Origin: Lewinellaceae bacterium
GTDB taxonomy: Bacteria; Bacteroidota; Bacteroidia; Chitinophagales; Saprospiraceae
Assembly (NCBI GenBank): GCA_020636135.1
Contig: JACJYK010000002.1
Coordinates: 62,001 to 126,000 of the forward strand
DNA length: 64,000 nucleotides
Direction: 5' to 3'
Positions 60,156 through 64,000 of this stretch are shown piece after piece. Position 1 is the stretch's first letter. Every line of letters begins with the position of its first letter. The position numbers and the translations under genes are program-made. The notes beneath the pieces were generated by a model that was not told the origin of the DNA, did not search any database, and was given only the letters and a program-made list of their open reading frames with translations.

Positions 60156-60743
60156 TCATTCAAACCGCAGATGCTGCAACCGCTTCTGAGCCAGTTCTCC
60201 CTGGTTTTTATCTTCGTACAGGACCAGGCAGGTGATGATACCATACCTGGAATGGTAAAGCTGGAGCATGCGGGCATAGCGTAACGGACTGACTTCATAT
60301 TTCGTCTGAAAACGCGCGATCATGGCTCTTTCAGCATGGTAACGGTCCATCGCCAGGTAGGATCCTATCTGATTGAAGGCCATGTAGGCATCATCATCAT
60401 TGGTCGCCAGGGTCGATAACATTGCAATAAATTGACGCCTGAAATCTCCATCGCTCATATTGCTTGCTGGCTGCAGACGGTAGCGGATCTCCATCTTCTC
60501 ACGATGTGACTCCAGGATGAGATCATAGCCGGTCAGAGCATCCGCCTGACGGGAGGTCACCTTATACCAGCTGGATTCCGGGAGATCAAAAACCAGATGG
60601 TGCTCTTCGATCAAATGCGTAAAGGCGGCGGTGTATATCGGGTGCTGGCTTATTCCTGACGCGTTCAGCAAGACCAGGAAGATGACCCATCCGATCCGGA
60701 CCCGGTCAGATGTCCGCAGAAACCTCTTCAATGAGTTCGGCAT
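60156..60743 (-). CDS. Exported protein of unknown function
   Basis: A 195-residue protein I do not recognise. An N-terminal hydrophobic stretch (RIGWVIFLVLLNASGISQ, residues ~16-33) is a likely signal peptide. The mature part is mixed alpha/beta, with LVFDLPESSWYKVTS, a Gly-poor beta core and the helix-rich centre FRRQFIAMLSTLATNDDDAYMAFN. No catalytic motif is evident. The start overlaps the 3' end of the SRAP gene by 38 bp, so it is probably translated from the same mRNA, although a shared function is not apparent. Confidence 0.6.
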   Translation of the reverse strand: MPNSLKRFLRTSDRVRIGWVIFLVLLNASGISQHPIYTAAFTHLIEEHHLVFDLPESSWYKVTSRQADALTGYDLILESHREKMEIRYRLQPASNMSDGDFRRQFIAMLSTLATNDDDAYMAFNQIGSYLAMDRYHAERAMIARFQTKYEVSPLRYARMLQLYHSRYGIITCLVLYEDKNQGELAQKRLQHLRFE

Positions 60744-61392
60744 CGTTTACTCCTGCTTTGTTCACCCGGGTGGATACGGGATAGGCTTTGGTGTATTCAT
60801 CCGGATAGGGCTTGATCAACTGCAGTGCATCTTCCGCCTTCAGTTCACCTTCCAGCCACAACCGTTCTTCTTCAGGCAACAAAATAGCAGGCATACGATC
60901 GTGCAGCTGGGCTACCACTTTATTGGGTGGTTGGGTGATGATGGTAAATGACTGGATCCACTCACCCTGCGGGTTTTTCCAGTTTTCCCAGATGCCGGCA
61001 AATGCAAACAGGTCGGTATTGGTGGTTACAATACGGTAGGGTTGCTTTCCCTTTCCGACCTTCTTCCATTCGTAGAATCCGTCGGCGGGGATCAGGCATC
61101 GCCTCTTTTGTACCGCAGTACGGAATGACGATTTTTCCAATAGTGTTTCGATCCGTGCGTTGATCATCTTATATCCGATCTTCTCATCTTTTGCCCAGAA
61201 AGGGATTAATCCCCAGCGCATAGGCCGGAAATGCTCAGGGTCCTCATTGGTAATGACCGGCATGACTTGGGTAGGCGCCACATTGTAATTAGGCAATGGA
61301 TTGTAGCGCTCCAGGTCCTCCGAATAAAAGGTGGAGTGGAAGCGTTCTTCCAGTTCTTTTTCAGTTTTGGTCAATGACGATCTGCCGCACAT
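60706..61392 (-). CDS. yedK: SRAP-domain protein (YedK/HMCES-like)
   Basis: A 228-residue SOS-response-associated peptidase (SRAP). The catalytic Cys is residue 2 (MCGRSSL), exposed after removal of the initiator methionine. NVAPTQ provides the conserved Asn, INARIETLLEKSSF and RRCLIPADGFYEW (with the conserved Glu) follow, and LHDRMPAIL has the His-Asp-Arg-Met-Pro signature. The protein forms a thiazolidine link with abasic sites in single-stranded DNA and shields them. The size is normal. The start lies 183 bp from ileS, in a divergent arrangement, and heptamer arrays fill much of the gap. Confidence 0.92.
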   Translation of the reverse strand: MCGRSSLTKTEKELEERFHSTFYSEDLERYNPLPNYNVAPTQVMPVITNEDPEHFRPMRWGLIPFWAKDEKIGYKMINARIETLLEKSSFRTAVQKRRCLIPADGFYEWKKVGKGKQPYRIVTTNTDLFAFAGIWENWKNPQGEWIQSFTIITQPPNKVVAQLHDRMPAILLPEEERLWLEGELKAEDALQLIKPYPDEYTKAYPVSTRVNKAGVNDAELIEEVSADI

Positions 61393-61399
61393 TTCTTAA

Positions 61400-61471
61400 G
61401 TATTCGGATGCTTGTATTCAGTATTCAGAAGCAGCTTCTGGCCACTAATTACTAGCTACTGAATACTTTAT
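61400..61471. repeat. Two 7-bp arrays in inverted orientation between yedK and ileS
   Basis: GTATTCG, GATGCTT, GTATTCA and GTATTCA occupy 61400-61427. ACTAATT, ACTAGCT, ACTGAAT and ACTTTAT occupy 61444-61471. AGTATTCAG in the first array and CTGAATACT in the second are exact inverted copies, and AGAAGC/GCTTCT between them is another inverted pair. The stretch could fold into a long hairpin. Confidence 0.6.
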
Positions 61472-61575
61472 CGATAAAGGTACACTTTCTGATCCAAGGC
61501 AGCTTTGTTGATTATATGCTGCAAGTTATCTCGGAGATGGCCTATCTTTGCAGCCAATTTTTTTGGAGAAACGTT

Positions 61576-64000
61576 ATGTACAGAGAATACAAAGGCCTGG
61601 ATCTACCACAGATCGATAAAGACATCCTTGCCTTTTGGATGGATCAGAAAATATTCAGCCGCTCACTATCCGAGCGCCAGGAAGGGAAACCCTATGTCTT
61701 CTACGAGGGACCTCCATCTGCGAATGGGAAACCGGGTATTCATCACGTCATGGCCCGTACCGTTAAAGACCTCTTTTGTCGCTATCACACCATGAAGGGT
61801 AGCCTGGTAGAGCGTAAAGGTGGCTGGGATACCCATGGATTACCCATTGAGCTCAGCGTCGAAAAGGAATTGGGTATTACCAAGGAAGACATCGGTAAGA
61901 CCATCACCATCGAAGAATACAATGCCAAATGCCGGGAAACCGTCATGCGCTATAAGGACCTGTGGGACGACATAACGCTGAAAATGGGCTATTGGGTCGA
62001 TCTTGACCATCCGTACATCACTTTTGAGAACGACTACATCGAAAGTGTCTGGTGGTTGTTAGGCCAGCTGTATGAAAAGGGTCTCTTGTATAAAGGATAC
62101 ACCATACAGCCCTTTTCTCCGGCTGCGGGTACCGGCTTAAGCACCCATGAACTTAACATGCCAGGCGCCTACCGGGAAGTGAAAGATGTGTCTGCTGTCG
62201 CTCAGTTTGAGGTAGTGCAGGATAAGAAATCCGAATTTCTCTACGATCTGGTACCCCAGGGCAAGGTTTATTTCCTCGCCTGGACGACGACCCCCTGGAC
62301 CTTGCCTTCCAATACCGGTCTGGCAGTAGGGGCGAATATCGAATACGTACTGGTAGCCACATTTAATCCATATACCCACGAACCGGTCAATCTGATCCTC
62401 GCTAAAGAATTGGTAAACACCTGGTTTAAAACAGAGCAGGAAGCAGCCGGTTACGACAACTATCAACCGGAAGATAAGATCATCCCGTATAAAGTCCTCG
62501 GGACCTGGCACGGTAGCCAATTTGAGCGCCTTAATTATCAGCAGCTCCTGCCATATGTCCAGCCGGAAGGTGATGCCTTTATTGTCATGCTGGGGGACTT
62601 CGTGTCCACCGAAGATGGTACTGGAATCGTGCACATTGCTCCATCCTTTGGAGCAGATGACATGCGGGTTGCTTCAAAATATGGAGTCGGAGCCCTGACA
62701 CTGGTGGACAAGCAGGGGAAATTTGTGGATGAGGTCGTTGATTTTGCCGGTCGCTATGTCAAGGATTACAAAGATGAAGGCGATGCATATGTCAACGTGG
62801 ATGTGGACATCGTCACCAAACTCAAGAAGGAAAATAAACTTTTCGGTACGCAGAAATACGTCCACAACTATCCGCACTGCTGGCGTACCGATAAGCCGGT
62901 GTTGTATTATCCCATGGACAGCTGGTTTATCCGCTCTTCTGCTTGCAGGGACCGGATGGTCGAACTGAACAAGGAGATCAACTGGAAGCCGGCGCATACC
63001 GGTGAGAAGCGATTTGCCAACTGGCTTGAAAACCTGCAGGACTGGAACCTCTCGCGCTCCCGCTTTTGGGGCACCCCGCTGCCGATCTGGCGCACGGAGG
63101 ACGGTTCGGAAGAAGTCTGCATCGGTTCGGTAGACCAGCTTCGCCAGGAGATCGAAAAAGCAAACAATACCCTGGGACTGGCTCAGCAGGTCCCGGAAGA
63201 TCTGCACCGTCCCTACATTGATGAGGTGGTGTTAGCCAGTGCTTCGGGAATGCCCATGCGTCGCGAAACCGACCTGATCGATGTATGGTTTGACAGCGGT
63301 TCGATGCCTTATGCACAGTGGCATTATCCTTTTGAGAACAATCAAAAGTTCAATGATAATTTTCCAGCCGACTTCATCGCTGAAGGAGTCGACCAGACCC
63401 GTGGTTGGTTCTTCACCCTCCATGCCATAGCTTCGATGGTCTTTGACAGTGTTGCATTTAAAAACGTCGTATCCAATGGCCTGGTCCAGGATAAACTGGG
63501 ACGTAAAATGTCCAAACGACTGGGTAATACGGTGGAACCCTTCCAGACCATTGCCCAATACGGTGCAGATCCCACCCGTTGGTACCTGATCTCGAATGCA
63601 CAGCCCTGGGATAACCTGAAATTTGATATCGAAGGGGTGGAAGAAGTGCGGCGCAAATTTTTTGGCACCCTGTACAATACCTATGCATTTTTTGCGCTGT
63701 ATGCCAATATTGATGGTTACCAGGGCAGGGAGCAGCGTATACCGGTCAATCAACGCCCGGAAATCGACCAGTGGGTGCTTTCTGAATTACACTCCCTGAT
63801 CCAGGGTGTCGATGCCGACTATGCCGATTACGAGCCCACCAATGCCACCCGGAAGATCCAGTATTTCCTGGACGAGCATTTGAGTAACTGGTACGTCCGT
63901 CTCTGTCGCCGCCGTTTTTGGAAGGGCGATGTGACTGAGGATAAACTGGCGGCCTACCAGACATTATACGAATGTCTGATCACCCTCGCTAAACTGATGT
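61576..64000 (+). CDS. ileS: Isoleucyl-tRNA synthetase, N-terminal part (truncated by window edge)
   Basis: The first 808 codons of IleS, which charges tRNA(Ile) in the cytoplasm. The frame is uninterrupted to the right edge. The class I HIGH-type motif is at residues 46-57 (PPSANGKPGIHH), and KMSKR at residues 644-648 is the second signature. The CP1 editing domain is marked by WTTTPWTLPSNTGLAV from residue 236, and the C-terminal side includes the anticodon-binding domain (DEHLSNWYVRLCRRRFW). The ATG at 61576 gives the expected start (MYREYKGLDLPQID). About 300 residues of the usual ~1100 lie beyond the window. It is divergent from the SRAP gene. Confidence 0.97.
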   Translation, partial: MYREYKGLDLPQIDKDILAFWMDQKIFSRSLSERQEGKPYVFYEGPPSANGKPGIHHVMARTVKDLFCRYHTMKGSLVERKGGWDTHGLPIELSVEKELGITKEDIGKTITIEEYNAKCRETVMRYKDLWDDITLKMGYWVDLDHPYITFENDYIESVWWLLGQLYEKGLLYKGYTIQPFSPAAGTGLSTHELNMPGAYREVKDVSAVAQFEVVQDKKSEFLYDLVPQGKVYFLAWTTTPWTLPSNTGLAVGANIEYVLVATFNPYTHEPVNLILAKELVNTWFKTEQEAAGYDNYQPEDKIIPYKVLGTWHGSQFERLNYQQLLPYVQPEGDAFIVMLGDFVSTEDGTGIVHIAPSFGADDMRVASKYGVGALTLVDKQGKFVDEVVDFAGRYVKDYKDEGDAYVNVDVDIVTKLKKENKLFGTQKYVHNYPHCWRTDKPVLYYPMDSWFIRSSACRDRMVELNKEINWKPAHTGEKRFANWLENLQDWNLSRSRFWGTPLPIWRTEDGSEEVCIGSVDQLRQEIEKANNTLGLAQQVPEDLHRPYIDEVVLASASGMPMRRETDLIDVWFDSGSMPYAQWHYPFENNQKFNDNFPADFIAEGVDQTRGWFFTLHAIASMVFDSVAFKNVVSNGLVQDKLGRKMSKRLGNTVEPFQTIAQYGADPTRWYLISNAQPWDNLKFDIEGVEEVRRKFFGTLYNTYAFFALYANIDGYQGREQRIPVNQRPEIDQWVLSELHSLIQGVDADYADYEPTNATRKIQYFLDEHLSNWYVRLCRRRFWKGDVTEDKLAAYQTLYECLITLAKLM

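Noticed and set aside
61505..61795. 96-codon plus-strand frame at the beginning of ileS
   Set aside because: A shadow of the ileS coding frame, which itself runs to the window edge without interruption.
1..64000. tRNA, rRNA, transposase or prophage genes
   Set aside because: Intergenic regions were read for cloverleaf arms and conserved rRNA or transposase motifs by eye and none was seen. A covariance-model search would be needed to exclude small RNAs.

Overview
The window reads as a chromosome segment of a Bacteroidota bacterium, probably of the Saprospiria type. The grounds are protein content and signals: a PorZ-like component and C-terminal sorting domains of the type IX secretion system (T9SS), a TonB-dependent receptor, Omp28- and DUF6029-like envelope proteins, a LytTR regulator paired with a TPR/HisKA_2 kinase, several secreted Gfo/Idh/MocA oxidoreductases, and TAnnTTTG-type -7 promoter elements. 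No rRNA, tRNA, transposase, phage gene or CRISPR array was found. Taxonomy is an inference; no search was run.

Layout. 1-5.7 kb: the end of a serine dehydratase, an SDR/AraC-regulator pair, a GyrI-like protein, a NudK-like Nudix hydrolase, a TetR regulator with two identical palindromes upstream, and a 2OG-Fe(II) oxygenase. 5.7-13.4 kb: a heavy-metal resistance locus with response regulator, sensor kinase, a CzcA pump fused to its own outer-membrane channel, and a CzcB adaptor. The same 17-bp direct-repeat site lies before both the regulator and the pump. 13.6-25.6 kb: oxidoreductases, a PEP-mutase-like enzyme, an acyl-CoA ligase/hydrolase pair and a polyhydroxyalkanoate (PHA) locus with class III phaC-phaE on the minus strand and a phaB/fabG-like reductase divergent from it. 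PhaE carries an extra helix-hairpin-helix domain. 25.7-32.6 kb: an envelope cluster of a small exported protein, two outer-membrane barrels, a vanadium-haloperoxidase/PAP2 lipoprotein and a TonB receptor. 32.7-47.6 kb: mixed metabolic and envelope genes, including a short-chain fatty acid transporter, DoxX-like protein, methyltransferase, PQQ-propeller protein, solo GroES-like protein, orphan MacB-type permease, PorZ, D-threonine aldolase-like enzyme and two peroxidase/redoxin proteins. It includes a block of nearly 0.9 kb made of four interleaved hairpin repeats.

47.6-53.8 kb: a LytTR two-component system, a SnoaL-like lipoprotein and a large T9SS cargo. Five copies of one motif, spaced exactly 21 bp within each group, lie in the two intergenic regions here and look like LytTR boxes linking these genes into a local regulon. 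53.9-64 kb: an Omp28/DUF6029 pair divergent from a TlpA-like thioredoxin, a third oxidoreductase, a DegP-like protease flanked by related repeats (a 165-bp tandem repeat on one side), an SRAP-domain protein, and the first 808 codons of ileS.

A pattern running through the window is the degenerate 7-bp tandem repeat. It occurs in intergenic DNA, often exactly at stop codons, with a different word at most loci but the same period. Coordinates, motifs and spacings were read by eye. Family names rest on recognised motifs and on recalled similarity, and residue numbers assume the starts given.
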